Positions 21,300 to 32,525 of a DNA stretch of 64,000 nt are shown in pieces. Made by a program: the position numbers and the translations under genes. Below the pieces are notes generated by a model. That model searched no databases, was not told the origin of the DNA, and saw nothing but the letters and a program-made list of their open reading frames with translations. The stretch covers positions 56,053,039 through 56,117,038 of the forward strand of contig NC_086026.1 in NCBI RefSeq assembly GCF_036323735.1. The letters are read 5' to 3'. Position 1 is the stretch's first letter, and every line of letters begins with the position of its first letter. The stretch comes from Rattus norvegicus. Its lineage: Eukaryota; Chordata; Mammalia; Rodentia; Muridae.

Positions 21300-23735
21300 A
21301 AAATTTGTACTGTGGCATGTAACCATCCAGTTGTGAGTCATTTACTTGAAAAGATTGACCTCTCTCTAGTGAATGGTCTCTACAGAATTGTCAAAACGGT
21401 CCTGTGTCTGGACTCTGTCTTGTATCAATTCATTTATTAAGCATTTCTAACCGGACCTCAGCTTTTCATCACTGTACCTTTATAACTCTGCAGCGAAGGT
21501 GGTGTTAAGTCTCTAGCTTTGCCCTCTTCAAAGTTCTGTTTTCTGCTTCGGAGTTTATTCATTTGTTTGTATTTTCATCAAATTAAAAAAGTCAATTTCT
21601 ATTAAGCAGCATGGTCCAGCCTTGTCTGGTGCTGCATGCTTTAATCCTAAACCTAGCAGCTAAGGAAAGGATGAAAGGGATGTGAAGGCATCTGGGTTAC
21701 AGTGTCAAAGCCCTGAATCTGGAACACTGATTCATATTATGTTGAATCTAAAATTGGCATTTTTACATCAGAGAGTCTTCCAAGTCATGAACAGAGTACC
21801 TATTACTAGTTGTTAGGCTGTTTAAGTCTTCATCCCAACAATATTTTCGGCTCTCTGCTGTATGTATCTTTCAAATATCTCACACTGCTGATAACATCAT
21901 AAATAATAGGTTTCATAATTGTTATTTTGATTACATATTTTGGTATTTAAAAATATTTGGAATTCTCAGATTTTATGTATACATTTCTACTTTGGTGAAC
22001 ATATTTGTTAGTTCTGACAGCTTTTCAGAGATTCTATTGTACTTTTAATCCATGAATAACCATGTTGTCTTCGAATAAACACAGTTGCTTGCTCTTTTCC
22101 ATTCCCCACTCCTTTAAAAAATTTTCTTACTGCTAGAACTCACAGCACAGTGTCTTAACAGAAAGTGTAACCTTTGTTCAGTTATGGTTCATGTGAGGGC
22201 AAAGCATGACTTTTAAAAAATACATAAATACCCTTTTTGGGTCAAGGAATATTCTCTTCTACCCATACTTTGGTCTGAACTTACGTTTCAAATGGATGAT
22301 GGATTTTGCCAAATACTTTACTGGCATCTATTGAGAACATGTGTGATTTCTTAAAAATGTGTTCATACATTAAATGACACTGGTAAAATTTGAATATTAA
22401 ACCAGCCTTGCATTCCTGGACTAAATCTCTTCTTACTCACCATAATTACCTGTTTTCATAGACGATTCAACATGTGCTAATTTTGTGTAGATCTTTTTCA
22501 GCAATGGTATCGATCTGTAACTTTCTGATAATATATCTGGTTTTTAGATGTGGATGACAATGGTCGTATAGAATGAATTGTGATATTTTCTTGTCTTCAA
22601 TTTTCCAGAAAAGAATGTAAATATTGATAATGTTTTGCAAAGCTATTCAGTAGAAAATTTGAATAAACCCTTTTTAATCTTGAAGGTTTTGCTTTTTGGG
22701 GGTTATTATAACAAGGTCTCACTACGTAGTCTAGACTTCTCTTAAAGTCCCTATGTAATCCAAGGGTAGCCTTGAGAACATGGTCGTCCTGCCTTAACCT
22801 CCTAAGTGTTGGGATTCTGGTCCTATGACATGATGCTGATCTTGAAGTCTTTCACTTTCCTCTTTAACTGCAGTTTCTTTAAGAGATTGATGTCCAGATT
22901 CTTTCTTAAATTGAGAACTGGTGATTTTAATCTTCTAGCTTATTTATTTTTCTAAGTTGCTGTATTTATTGGCATGGTTATTGATAATGAGCCCTTACTC
23001 TTTAATGTGGAATCCATAGAGTTGCGATGTCTCTCATCATTTATATTTGTAGTTTATCTCTTCTTTTTATTTCTGATACGCCTGGTTAAAGATTTAATTT
23101 ATCAATTTTATTGATAATCTCAAAGAATCACATTTTGGTTTTATTGATTTTCTTTATTGTTTTTCTGGTATTGATTTCTGTTATGATATTTATGAGTGAC
23201 TTTTCTTCTTCTGATTTGCTTGGATTTCATTTATATTTTAACTTTCTTAAGGTGGAAGTTGAGTTCTTTGATTTAATAATTCCCCCTCCCTTCTTTCCTG
23301 GTGGTGGCTTTTAGTGCACAATACCTCTTCTCTACTAAGTGCTGCATTTGTGGCTTCCTCCAATTTTAGTTAAGTTATATCATGTTCTCTTTTTAATCTA
23401 CCCAAGAGAACTTTATAGTTTTCATTTTGAATTCTCCCCAATTTGTAGGTTATTTGTTTACTGAGTGTTTGGGTATTTTTCAGAGGTACTTCTATTAATT
23501 TCTGATTTAACATAATGAGTATTTGGATGACTTGAACTCTTCATATAAACTGACTTGTTTGTGACACAATGTTTGCCCCCACTTATGAAAGAGTCTTCGT
23601 GCCTTTGAAACAAGTTTCTCTACAGTATGCCAAATATTGCTGGGTAGAGTGATCAGTAGTGTTCATTGGGTCAATTTGTTTGATAGCACGATTCAGATGT
23701 TCTTCATATTTCCTGCCTACTGATAAAGGAGTATA
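21300..23735 (-). repeat. Old L1 LINE, ORF2 reverse-transcriptase region
   Basis: Landmarks in order include 'gtgttaagtctctagctttg', 'ttttcatcaaattaaaaaag', 'tggcatctattgagaacatg', 'attaaaccagccttgcattc', 'gatctttttcagcaatggta', 'gtttaatttatcaatttta' style text and 'gatttgcttggatttcattt'. This is antisense L1 ORF2 through the RT and endonuclease-proximal region. A B1-like insertion may lie at 21620-21740 and a clear B1 at 22698-22848. Confidence 0.75.
22698..22848 (-). repeat. Old B1 SINE inserted in L1
   Basis: 'aacaaggtctcactacgtag', 'gtagccttgagaacatgg', 'cctgccttaacctcctaagt' and 'gttgggattctgg' form the B1/7SL pattern in antisense. Confidence 0.75.
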
Positions 23736-24236
23736 GCCAGCCACTGGAGAGCGTTATTCCAGCCAGAAAGGACTCACACACATGGCCTGTGTCCCATACA
23801 AACATAATGGAGGTGAAAATTCATAGTGATGTAGCCATCAGAGTGTAATTCGCTATTCACACACTGGTGGTGATGCTTGTAACAGCAAACCTACTGTGCT
23901 GACAAGCACATACAAGTCTAGCAAACACAGTTATTTATAGTATATTCTAGTAATGAGAATAAATGATATATTGCTGGCTTTTGTGTTTGCTGTATTATAC
24001 CTTTTATCATTATTTTAGAGTGTATACATCCTATTTATAGAAACATTTGCTGGAAATAGCAAGTTGCCGCATGGGTAGCAGCAGTCTCATGAGCTCATCT
24101 TCCCAGCATCTCTTGATTGTACCAAGTAAGCACACAGAGTGACTGGCACCTACTACCTAGGTTTTGTGAGCAGACTCCATGTTTGCACAGTGACATAGTT
24201 GTCCATTGTTTCTCTGTCTACAAATCTGAAAGTGTC
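23736..24236. repeat. Ancient eutherian repeat, family not named
   Basis: 'ggtggtgatgcttgtaacag', 'caaacctactgtgctgacaa', 'agtatattctagtaatgaga', 'ataaatgatatattgctggc', 'ttttatcattattttagagt' and 'ctacctaggttttgtgagca' parallel a repeat known from primates (gatgctggtgtaaacaaacc...ttatcattattttagagtgt). It interrupts the antisense L1, which resumes on the far side. Confidence 0.5.
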
Positions 24237-24590
24237 TCCTGAGTGTATCTTAATCTTGATTTGTCCTTCATTCCTGATAGTTCTGTTTTTACTTTAAGTT
24301 ATGTAAAACTTTGTCATTAGCTACATAAACACTTAGGTTTATAAGTCCTTTTAGCAAAAATCAACTCTCTTTTCATTACAAAGCAATATTTATTTAAAGG
24401 AAAATTCATGATGGCTTTGTGGTGGAAATGACTTTGTCTGATATAATCACCACTCCTGCTTTCTCTCTTTCTTTTTCATGGAGAACATTGTACCGGATAA
24501 ATTCCACTTCACATGTGGAATTCAATGGGTTCTAGTGTAAGAGTTGAAGAGCTAATGCTGTAATTCAATCGTAGGACATTTTTTAAATCA
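24237..24590 (-). repeat. Old L1 LINE, continuation
   Basis: 'actttgtctgatataatcac', 'cactcctgctttctctcttt', 'catggagaacattgtacc' is antisense ORF2 text just 5'-ward, in L1 sense, of the preceding segment. Confidence 0.6.
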
Positions 24591-24619
24591 CCCCCGAAGG
24601 AAGACCATGCATGTCCACA

Positions 24620-25047
24620 GCTACCCTAGCCCCTTCTCCCCACCTTCATTTATAAACTTCCCTCTTCACCTTTTACTGATTTTATAGTCATGCCTATTCT
24701 AGAAATTTCCTATAAGCGGAATCATATGTTATGTGCTCTTTGTATTTGAGAGCCTTAAAACTATTTTCAGTTACACATTCTATTCAAGTACAACTACAAT
24801 TATCCACAAATTCATAGACATTTTAACAAGGTATACAGAGATCCCATATCTCCTTTAACCAGTTTTCCCTATCTTGCAAAGTTTGAGTACAGAGTCACAC
24901 TAAAGCCACAGGTCATTTTCACCACCAGTAGGATACCTCATGACATCTTGTTATATTTTCCTCCTGTCTCCACCTTCTTAACATTTGGCAACCAAAAATC
25001 TTGCCTGCTTTTCTAAAATCTTATTCTTTTGAAAATGAATATGAAAT
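24620..25047 (-). repeat. Second old L1 3' end
   Basis: 'tttcctataagcggaatcat', 'gtgctctttgtatttgag', and flanking AT-rich 3' UTR-like text restart the antisense L1 order, so this is a separate element. It is split by the rat L1 insertion and resumes at 26520. Confidence 0.55.
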
Positions 25048-25062
25048 GAAAATGAAGTATGA
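25048..25062. repeat. Target-site duplication of rat L1, 5' copy
   Basis: gaaaatgaagtatga here matches gaaattgaatgtatga at 26504-26519 with one mismatch and one indel, as expected for L1 integration. Confidence 0.65.
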
Positions 25063-25779
25063 GATTGGGAAAAGATCTTTACCAATCCTACAACTGATAG
25101 AGGGCTTATATCCAAAATATGCAAAGAAATCAAGAAGTTAGACTGCAGGGAGACAAATAACCCTATTAAAAATGGGGTTCAGAGCTAAACAAAGAATTCA
25201 CAGTTGAGGAATGCCAAATGGCTGAGAAGCACTTAAAGAAATGTTCAACATCTTTAGTCATAAGGGAAATGCAAATCAAAACAACCCTGAGATTTCACCT
25301 TACACCAGTGAGAATGGCTAAGATCAAAAACTCTGGCGACAGCAGATGCTGGCAAGGATGTGGAGAAAGAGGAATACATTGTTGGTTGGGATTTCAGACT
25401 AGTACAACCATTCTGGAAATCAGTCTGGAGGTTCCTCAGAAAATTGGGCATTGCACTACCTGAGGACCCAGCTATACCTCTCTTGGGCATATACCCAAAA
25501 GATGCTCCAACATATAACAAAGACACATGCTCCACTATGTTCATAGCAGCCTTATTTATAATAGCCAGAAGCTGGAAAGAAGCCAGATGCCCTTCAAGAG
25601 AGGAATGGATACAGAAAATGTGGTACATCTACACAATAGAATATTACTCTGCTATTAAAAACAATAACTTTGTGAAATTCATAGGCAAATGGATGGAACT
25701 GGAAAATATCATCCTGAGTGAGGTAACCCAATCACAGAAAAACACACATGGTATGCACTCATTGATAAGTGGATATTAG
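25063..25779 (+). pseudogene. L1 ORF2p C-terminal remnant, frameshifted
   Basis: This encodes the end of the L1 reverse transcriptase/endonuclease protein, downstream of the RT domain. One frame carries KWGSELNKEFTVEEC, MAEKHLKKCSTSLVIREMQ and the cysteine-rich SRCWQGCGERG. The frame then shifts near 25370-25385, and the next frame carries QPFWKSVWRFLRK, PAIPLLGIYPKDAPTY, FIAALFIIARSWKEARCPS and EYYSAIKNN, ending SLISGY at the natural stop. A second lesion lies near 25168, where a run of A residues is one short of an open frame. It has no promoter and is not expected to make protein. Confidence 0.9.
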
Positions 25780-26342
25780 CCCAAATGCTTGAATTACCCT
25801 AGATGCACAGAACACATGAAACTCAAGAAAGATGACCAAAATGTGAATGCTTCACTCCTTCTTTAAAGGGGAACAAGAATACCCTTGGGAGGGAATAGGG
25901 AGGCAAAGTTTAGAACAGAGGCTGAAGGAACACCCATTCAGAGCCTGCCCCACATGTGGCCCATACATATACAGCCACCATACTAGATAAGATGGATGAA
26001 GCAAAGAAGGGCAGGCTGACAGGAATCGATGTAGATCTCTCCTGAGAGACACAGCCAGAATATGGCAAATACATAGGTGAATGCCATCATTAAACCACTG
26101 AACTGAGAACGGGACCCCTGTTGAAGGAATCAGAGAAAGGACTGAAAGAGCTTGAAGGGGCTTGAGACCCCATATGAACAACAATGCCAAGCAACCAGAG
26201 CTTCCAGGGACTAAGCCACTACCCAAGGACTATACATGGACTGACCCTGGGCTCCAACTGCATAGGTAGCAAAGAATAGCCTAGTAAGGGCACCAGTGGA
26301 AGGGGAAGACCTTGGTCCTGCCAAGACTGAACCTCCAGTGAA

Positions 26343-26420
26343 CATGATTGTTGGGAGGAGGGCGGTAATGGGGGGAGGATGAGGAGGGGAGAAGGGGAGG
26401 GAGAGGGGCTAGGGGGATGT
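26343..26420. repeat. G-rich polypurine tract of L1 3' UTR
   Basis: A ggaggagggcggtaat then gggggaggatgaggagggga stretch is a conserved property of rodent L1 3' UTRs and has G-quadruplex potential. Confidence 0.8.
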
Positions 26421-26503
26421 TGGCCTGGAAACCGGGAAAGGTAATAACAATTGAAATGTAAATAAGAAATATCCAATTTAATAAAGATGTAGAAAAAAAA
26501 AAA

Positions 26504-26519
26504 GAAATTGAATGTATGA
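26504..26519. repeat. Target-site duplication of rat L1, 3' copy
   Basis: gaaattgaatgtatga directly follows the poly-A and is the partner of 25048-25062. Confidence 0.65.
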
Positions 26520-27342
26520 ATAGGGTTGGCTCTTTTTGACCTAGCACGGTGATCTGGAAACAGATGCAGTCGTTGCACGTGAGAATGGTTCTGTACCTGT
26601 TCATTACTGGGTAATATTCTGCAGTATGGGTGTGTCATGGTCGGTTCAAGATTCACACACCGAGCACTTGGTCAGTGATTCCTTTCAACTACTATGAGTA
26701 TAGTTGCTACAAACACTCACGAGCCAGGCTTTGTGTGAACCTAAGTCTTCATTCCTGTTAAATAGATCCTTTAATAAACCAATAGCTCAGTTGTACAGTA
26801 ATGACAGGCTAGTTTTCCACAAAACTGCTGACCAGTTTTCCAGAGTGTCTGTGTCGTGTGGCACCTGTAGCTGTACCTGGTCCAGCTTCTCTAAACCCTC
26901 GGTAGTGTTTACATTGCCTCTGCTCTTTTAATTTTAGCTTTTCTGATGGGCGTGCCATGATATTTCACTGCGATTTAATTTGCATTTCCCTAAAGGGTAA
27001 TGATGATGGACGTTTTCTCATGTGCCTACTTTAACCATCTGTCTATCCTTGTCGGTGAAATGCCTCTTCATGTTTGTCCATTTTCTAATTGGATTTTTTT
27101 AACTAAAATTTGAGGCTCCCCCTCCTCCCCTGATACTCTAAATGGATACCTTTGCTGCACACACAGTTGGAAAACATGGCCTCTCGCTGGCAGCTTGTCT
27201 CCTTAACGTTCTCACAAGGCACAAAGTCTTTTACAGAAGCAGAAATCTCCATTTTAATAAACTCTAATTTATCATTCTCCCCCTTCCAATGTGGCTTTGA
27301 CTTCAGGTCTAAGAACTCTACAGCTAACTCTAGATTTTCTCC

Positions 27343-27497
27343 TTTCATTAATTTGTTTTGTTTTTGAGCCAGGGTCTCACACTCTGTGGCTAGCCTGGGA
27401 CTCATTATATAGCCCAGGTTGGCCTCTGCCTTGCACCAATCCTTCCTCAGTCTCCCGTGTGTTGGGATTGCAGATATGAACTACAACAAATGGCTTG
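27343..27497 (-). repeat. Old B1-type SINE inserted in L1
   Basis: 'gttttgtttttgagccaggg', 'tctcacactctgtggctag', 'atagcccaggttggcctctg' and 'gtgttgggattgcagatatg' are the antisense B1 pattern. Confidence 0.8.
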
Positions 27498-28136
27498 GAA
27501 TGTTTCTTCAATATAGACACAGTTTCAAATTTGACATTTAACGCTGTAATCCATTTCAGTCATTTTCCGTTCGAAGCATGAAATTTCGGGTTGGGTTCTT
27601 TTTGTTTGCCTATAGATGTCCAATCACTTCAACACCCATTGTTGAAGAGGCGATTTTTCCCTCCATTGAATTACTTTTGCACCTTTGTCATAAGTCAATT
27701 CAGCATATTTGTGTGGCTCTATTCTATCCTATTTATCTATCTATCTGCCAATACCACACTGTCTCAATTATTGCAACTATATTAGTCTAGAAATCAAGCA
27801 GGCAGTTCCTTACACTCTGTTCTTTTTCAAAATCCCTTTACCTATCTCCATTCCTGTGTCTTTTCATATGAAGTTTAGAACTTCTATATTTATAGAGCAT
27901 GTGGTTGAGAGTTTGATAGTCTTGCTGCTAAAATTCTCAGTTAATTTTGGGTGATAACATCATTTGCTCAAGCCTGCTAAGTCTTCTAACCCATGAACAC
28001 TAGTGTCTGGTTATTTTCATCTTATCAGTTTTAATGTTGAGTAGCTTTAAGCAGGAAAGTATTATATATGTTGTCATTCATATTGAACACCCAAGTATTT
28101 TTTTGAACAATGAGTTTGATTAGTATTGTATTTTAG

Positions 28137-28300
28137 TAGGACAGTGCATACCTAGAAACCTCAGTGCTCAGGGGGCAGAGACAAGAGGCATGCAGAACAT
28201 TTGAGGACAGAGTTCTGTAGCAAATTCCAGGCCAGCCAGAGTTTTGTAGCAAGATCCTCTTTCAAAAGAGAATGAAACAAAATAACAACTCAACAACATG
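28137..28300 (+). repeat. Old B1-type SINE inserted in L1
   Basis: 'cctcagtgctcagggggcag', 'caaattccaggccagccaga', 'gtagcaagatcctctttc' and an A-rich tail (aaacaaaataacaactcaac) are sense B1. Confidence 0.65.
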
Positions 28301-28699
28301 GTACTGTATTATAAATTTTGACTTTATTGCTAGCATATGCAAATATTATTAATTCATGTATATTTATCATGTACTCAACAATCTTGCTGACTGTACTACC
28401 TAGTTCTAGAAGTCTCTGGTAGGGGGTTGGGATTCATGCATAGACAGTCGTTTCATGTATAAATAGGGATGGTTTTATTCCTTGCTGTCTGTTTCCCACA
28501 TGTTTTAATTCCTTTTCTTACCTTTTCAACACACACACATATGCACCCAGACTGGTACTGCTGAGAGAAGAACTGCAAACAGCACACTCGTGCCTGAGGA
28601 CTTCAACATCCCACTTGCAAAAATTGATGCGATATATTGCTAAAGATGGATCAAAATAATGGAGATCATTGTAGGTCCTATATGATTTAAAAGTATGAG

Positions 28700-29640
28700 G
28701 AGCTATAACAATTTTACAGCCATCAATTTGCAACTTTGATTTAGAAATTTTTTAAGGAAACAGACTACCACAGAAGACTCAGTATGAAGAGACCTCTTAA
28801 GCAACAGTCTACTAAGAAAATAAAATTTGCAATAAAATATTTGAAAAAAAATTAAAGAAATTTACCAAATACATGAAACATTTGTACCAATTCTATGTAC
28901 TCTTTTCTAGAAGATAGAATAGGAGAGCATCCTCTACATATTTTATGAAATGGCTCTGATACTGCACTAGAGAAGATAGAACAAAACAAAGTCACAAACT
29001 AATGATGTTTGCGTATAGATACAAAATTTAAAAATATACATTATCAAGTAAATTTAGCAATATATGGAGCTTATTATGATGCTATGACTAAGTGATATCT
29101 ATCCCAAGAATTTGAAATTTGTTCAAAATTCAAAAAGGTAATCAATGTAATTAATCTTATTAACAATCTTAGGACAAAATCTCCTACAACCATATTGATC
29201 AAGGCAGACAAAGCTTAATGCCAGTTCATAGCAAAAACTACAAAATAAAATCTTAGTGAAATTTCAGTAGAGAACTTCCCAAACTACATAAAGAATAAAC
29301 TAAGTTAATGATCTCCAGCTAACTACAGCATCGTGTTAGAGTGATAGTAATTGTTTGCTCAATGTGCACACTCAACACAGTACTGAGGTTGTAGCCTTTG
29401 TAATAAGGCAAGAAAAGGATTTAAACCATGAGTAGCTTGGAAAGCAAAATCAAGCTGTTCCTGTTTATATGCCAAGTGGCTGTCTATGTAGAAATCCCAA
29501 GCCCACACCAGAGATTTTTGTAACTAGTAAGTCCAATTAGTAAGATTATAGATCACGTGATAAACATACACAAATCAATGATATTTGCATAAGCTAGAAA
29601 CTAATGTAAGGAAATCAAAATTTATAATACAAGACCATGT
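28700..29640 (+). repeat. Old L1 LINE fragment in the opposite (sense) orientation
   Basis: 'ccaagaatttgaaatttg', 'ccatattgatcaaggcagac', 'gccagttcatagcaaaaac', 'aataaggcaagaaaagg' and 'cataagctagaaactaatg' match sense-strand ORF2 (acatcatactgaatgg...caaggcaagaaaaag...). It lies head-to-head with antisense L1 on both sides, so it is an inversion or a separate insertion. Confidence 0.5.
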
Positions 29641-29705
29641 TGGTGGGGTTGTGCTGTCTTGTTCTGTTTTGAGACAAGATCTTGCTGTGTAATCCTGGCC
29701 GCCCT
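29641..29705 (-). repeat. B1 SINE fragment
   Basis: 'ttttgagacaagatcttgct' and 'gtgtaatcctggccgcc' are the antisense B1 left end only, about 65 bp. Confidence 0.6.
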
Positions 29706-30075
29706 AAAATTTGCTAAATAAACCTATACTTAGCAGATTCTGAAATATCACACACAGATGTATAGCCATTAACTCAATTATGTGGGTTATATTCCTTAGT
29801 ATTGTTAAGAGTTTTCTTAGTGGATTAACCCTAGTATTACTAAATAATGCCCTTTTCTTTCTCCAGTAATATTTTTTTGTTTTGAAGTATAACACATATG
29901 GTATAACTTTCTCATATATATTTTCACTCTCTTGTTTTCAACTGCTTGAAGACAGTGTAATCAGATAATATGTTTAAATCCTCTTTTTAACTTATATTTT
30001 TATATAATTTATATTTAATGTGATAATTACTATATCGATAATCTATTGTTTGATTTATGATTTCCGTCTAATATT
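29706..30075 (-). repeat. Old L1 LINE fragment
   Basis: 'acacatatggtataactttc', 'gcttgaagacagtgtaatca' and 'ttatatttaatgtgataatt' match antisense L1 ORF2 (tgcatggtatatcttt...gtagacagcatatagttgg...acatttaaagtaattac). Confidence 0.55.
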
Positions 30076-30460
30076 ATTTTGTGTGTATATATGATAGTGT
30101 GTGTTTATGGTATATGATGTGAGTGTGTATGTGTGTATGGTATGTATATAAGATGTGTGTATGTATCTGATTCACGTGTATATGATATACATGTGTATAT
30201 GATTTGTGTACATGGGGTGCGTGTGTATGTGTGTTTATGTGTGTGTGTGATGTACATATATGATGTGTGTATATGTATATGATTTGTATGTATATATATG
30301 TATGTGTGTGTCTGATGTGTAAGTATATGTGGGTATGATATGTGTGTATGTATGTAAACATATGTGTGTATGAAGTATGTATATGATGTATATGTATGTG
30401 ATGCATGTGTATATATGTGTGTATGATTATGTGTATGGTGTGTGTGGCGTGTGTACCATG
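30076..30460. repeat. Degenerate TG/TA-rich tract (~385 bp)
   Basis: A long imperfect array of tgtgtgtatgtg, tatgatgtgtg and similar words. It is an aged dinucleotide/hexanucleotide repeat. All antisense open frames (HTHTYIH-type peptides) are simple-sequence artefacts. Confidence 0.9.
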
Positions 30461-30461
30461 A

Positions 30462-30586
30462 CATACATGTGGAGGTCAGAATATAACTTTGTGGAGTCTG
30501 TTCTCTCCTCTTCTCACATGGGGTCCAGAAACTTAGCTCAGGTTGTCAAGCATCTTTACCCATGAACCATCTCATCAGCCACTAAT
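30462..30586 (-). repeat. B3-type SINE, truncated
   Basis: 'catgtggaggtcagaatata', 'ctcttctcacatggggtcca', 'caggttgtcaagcatcttta' and 'cccatgaaccatctcatcag' are antisense B3. Confidence 0.8.
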
Positions 30587-31560
30587 CTCATTTCTTTTTC
30601 ACTGTGTTTATTTTCATAATCTCAATTGGGGATTTAAAAAACCTACATTCATATGTTAATATTTTGAGTGCATTAATGTATCAAGCTTTTCTAGTAAATT
30701 CTCTACATATCATACTTTGTATACACAGCTTATCACATTCTAAGACCACCAACCTCCCAATTCCCTCAATGCAGAGAACTTACCTCCTTCTATATCTCTT
30801 TGGCTTCTTTGGTTTGTAAAGTATGCTTCTTAAATATGTCTTTCGCATGCCTTTAGAAAGACAGCCGACAATGTTACCATTTCTGCTTCAGCTGTCAGAG
30901 AGCCCAGAGCACCCAATGAAGCCCCTTTTCTGCTTGCTGCGTCCTTCCTGGTGTTCCAATCCCTCTGCCCTTGCTTACCTCCCTTCTCCTTTAGCTGCTC
31001 TTTTAGGTTAGATATCTGGCAGTATCTTTACATAAAGAGCTCATCTATCTCCATCTTATCCGTGATGGGCCCTTTTGTCTGATACAGAGTATGGAATCCC
31101 AGGTAACAGGCGTGGGGGTGAATCATTCTTTTCTTTCAGCACTTGGAAAATAGCGTGACTTCCTTTGCGTCTCCGTGGCTTCAGCTGAGTGTTTTACCAT
31201 AATTTGAGCTATTTCTCCATTATAAGTGAGACATTGTTCTTTTCTGACTGTAATCTTCAGTTCAATCGCCACATGTGGTGGCGTAGATGTGATTGGATTT
31301 CTGTTGTTTGGGATTTTGTAGCTGTTCCAATGTGAAGGCTTGTGTCCCTGGACAAGTTTGGGGAGTTTTCAGTCATTATTCCTTGGAGTGCTCATTCTTG
31401 ATCTCTCTCACTATTTCTTGAACCCTGGTGATATGAAAATGAGATATTTTGTTATAATTTCACAGGTCTCTGTGACTATACTCCTTTTCAGTAGTCTATA
31501 GTCTTAATTTTTCTTATTGTCCTATCTTATGAGCTGAAACTTTGTCACCAATTATGTTAA
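30587..31560 (-). repeat. Old L1/HAL1 LINE, ORF1-proximal
   Basis: 'ttcttttctttcagcacttg', 'gggagttttcagtcattatt', 'ccttggagtgctcattcttg', 'acaggtctctgtgactat' and 'tttcttattgtcctatctta' match the antisense of the HAL1/old L1 ORF1 region (gggaagttttcagccattat...cacaggtccctgag...aattgtcctatcttc). HAL1 is an ORF1-only LINE. Confidence 0.65.
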
Positions 31561-31564
31561 GGTT

Positions 31565-31775
31565 TTTAACAATTATTTTATCTTATGCACATATATTTTC
31601 CTGCGTTTTGTCTGCACCATATGCCATCTTCAGAGACCAGCACAGGGCATGATATATCCTGGAAGTGGACTTATAGACTATTGTAAATTACCATGTTGAT
31701 GCTGAGAATTGAACCCTGGTCCTCCGGAAGAGCAGCTGGTGCCTTTTAACACTGTGAGTTTCTGCAGCCCTGGGT
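31565..31775 (-). repeat. B2/B3-type SINE
   Basis: 'tgcaccatatgccatcttca', 'gatgctgagaattgaaccct', 'ggtcctccggaagagcagct' and 'ggtgccttttaacactg' are antisense B2; the extreme 5' end is eroded. Confidence 0.8.
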
Positions 31776-31869
31776 TAAGATCTTTTGACACATTTACTTA
31801 GCACAATTAGCTTTTAAGAAGCATCATACCAGCAATACTAACAGTAGGACATTTTCATTTCTCTCTCCC

Positions 31870-32103
31870 AGTTCTATTTTAAAAGACAGGGACACGGGCC
31901 GTTCAGCCTGCTCTTGAGCTCATTATGCAGATGAAGATGATTGAAGATGGTCTTGAACTTCAAGTTCCTCTGTTTCTTCCTCCCAAGTGCTAGGAGCTGT
32001 GGCAAGTGCCGTCACACTGGGTTTATTTGGTGTTGAGAACCGGACCCAGGACTTTGTGCACACAAAGCAAGCACTGTACCAACTGAGCTTCATTCCGGCC
32101 TCT
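31870..32103 (-). repeat. B4-type SINE (B1 + ID fusion)
   Basis: The left half has the antisense B1 pattern (gacagggacacgg, tcttgaacttcaagttcctc, caagtgctaggagctgtggc). The right half has the antisense ID pattern (gttgagaaccggacccagga, 'ctttgtgcacacaaagcaag', 'cactgtaccaactgagc'). This order defines B4 elements. Confidence 0.85.
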
Positions 32104-32525
32104 CCTTGTTCTTTCTGTGTTATTTTTTCATGTTACCTCTTCTATCAATTCTGCACTGCCTGATTATTTGCGTTTAGTCATTTACATAATAAAGATGGTA
32201 TTGCGTTCGATACCATCCAGGTATGAATGGTTAGGGAAAGAGCCTTTCCATGTCTACATAGCTATCATTTTCAGATTTTCTTCATTTCTTTGCACAGATT
32301 TCATTTTCCCTCTGATGTGTGGAAGATATCCCTTCCACATTCAGTACATTTTAGAGTGTGGGTTTGCTAATATTAATCATTTCATCTTTTCAAATCCCTG
32401 ACCATCTTTACACTACCTTTGTTCTTAAGTTACTTTTACTGGATGCAAAATTCTCCTTGACTATTTTTTCTTTCAATATGTTGCTTTAAGGCACTGCTCT
32501 GTGATCTTCTCCTTTGCAGAGGGTA
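32104..32525 (-). repeat. Old L1/HAL1 LINE, continuation
   Basis: 'actggatgcaaaattctcct', 'ttttctttcaatatgttgct' and 'gctctgtgatcttctccttt' are antisense ORF1-region words. They repeat part of the interval seen at 31120, so two elements or a duplication are present. Confidence 0.5.

Larger units (their letters stand above)
25063..26503 (+). mobile_element. 5'-truncated rat L1 (L1Rn type) with 3' UTR and poly-A
   Basis: The 5' end is truncated inside ORF2 (gattgggaaaagatcttta). The ORF2 C-terminus ends at the stop at 25777-25779. The 3' UTR follows, with 'acagccagaatatggcaaat', 'cgggacccctg', 'gggcttgagaccccatatg' and 'agactgaacctccagtgaac', then the G-rich polypurine tract (26349-26418), 'ggcctggaaaccgggaaagg' and a poly-A at 26493-26503. 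It is much less diverged than the L1 it landed in. It cannot move on its own because the promoter, ORF1 and most of ORF2 are missing. Confidence 0.92.
26520..28490 (-). repeat. Old L1 LINE, ORF2 and 3' part, resumed after rat L1
   Basis: 'tgtacctggtccagcttctc', 'gatttaatttgcatttccct', 'gtctaagaactctacagcta', 'caacacccattgttgaagag', 'tgcacctttgtcataagtc', 'actgtctcaattattgcaac' and 'agtttgatagtcttgctg' are antisense L1 ORF2 landmarks in order. B1 insertions at 27343-27497 and 28137-28300 interrupt it. Confidence 0.8.

Noticed and set aside
25360..25779. Intact reverse-transcriptase gene
   Set aside because: It is only the C-terminal end of L1 ORF2, with frame lesions and no start or promoter.
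26219..26656. 145- and 107-codon minus-strand frames
   Set aside because: They are antisense to the rat L1 3' UTR and its poly-A and cross the insertion boundary.
30074..30464. 110-119 codon His/Thr/Tyr-rich minus-strand frames
   Set aside because: Translation of a TG/TA simple repeat.
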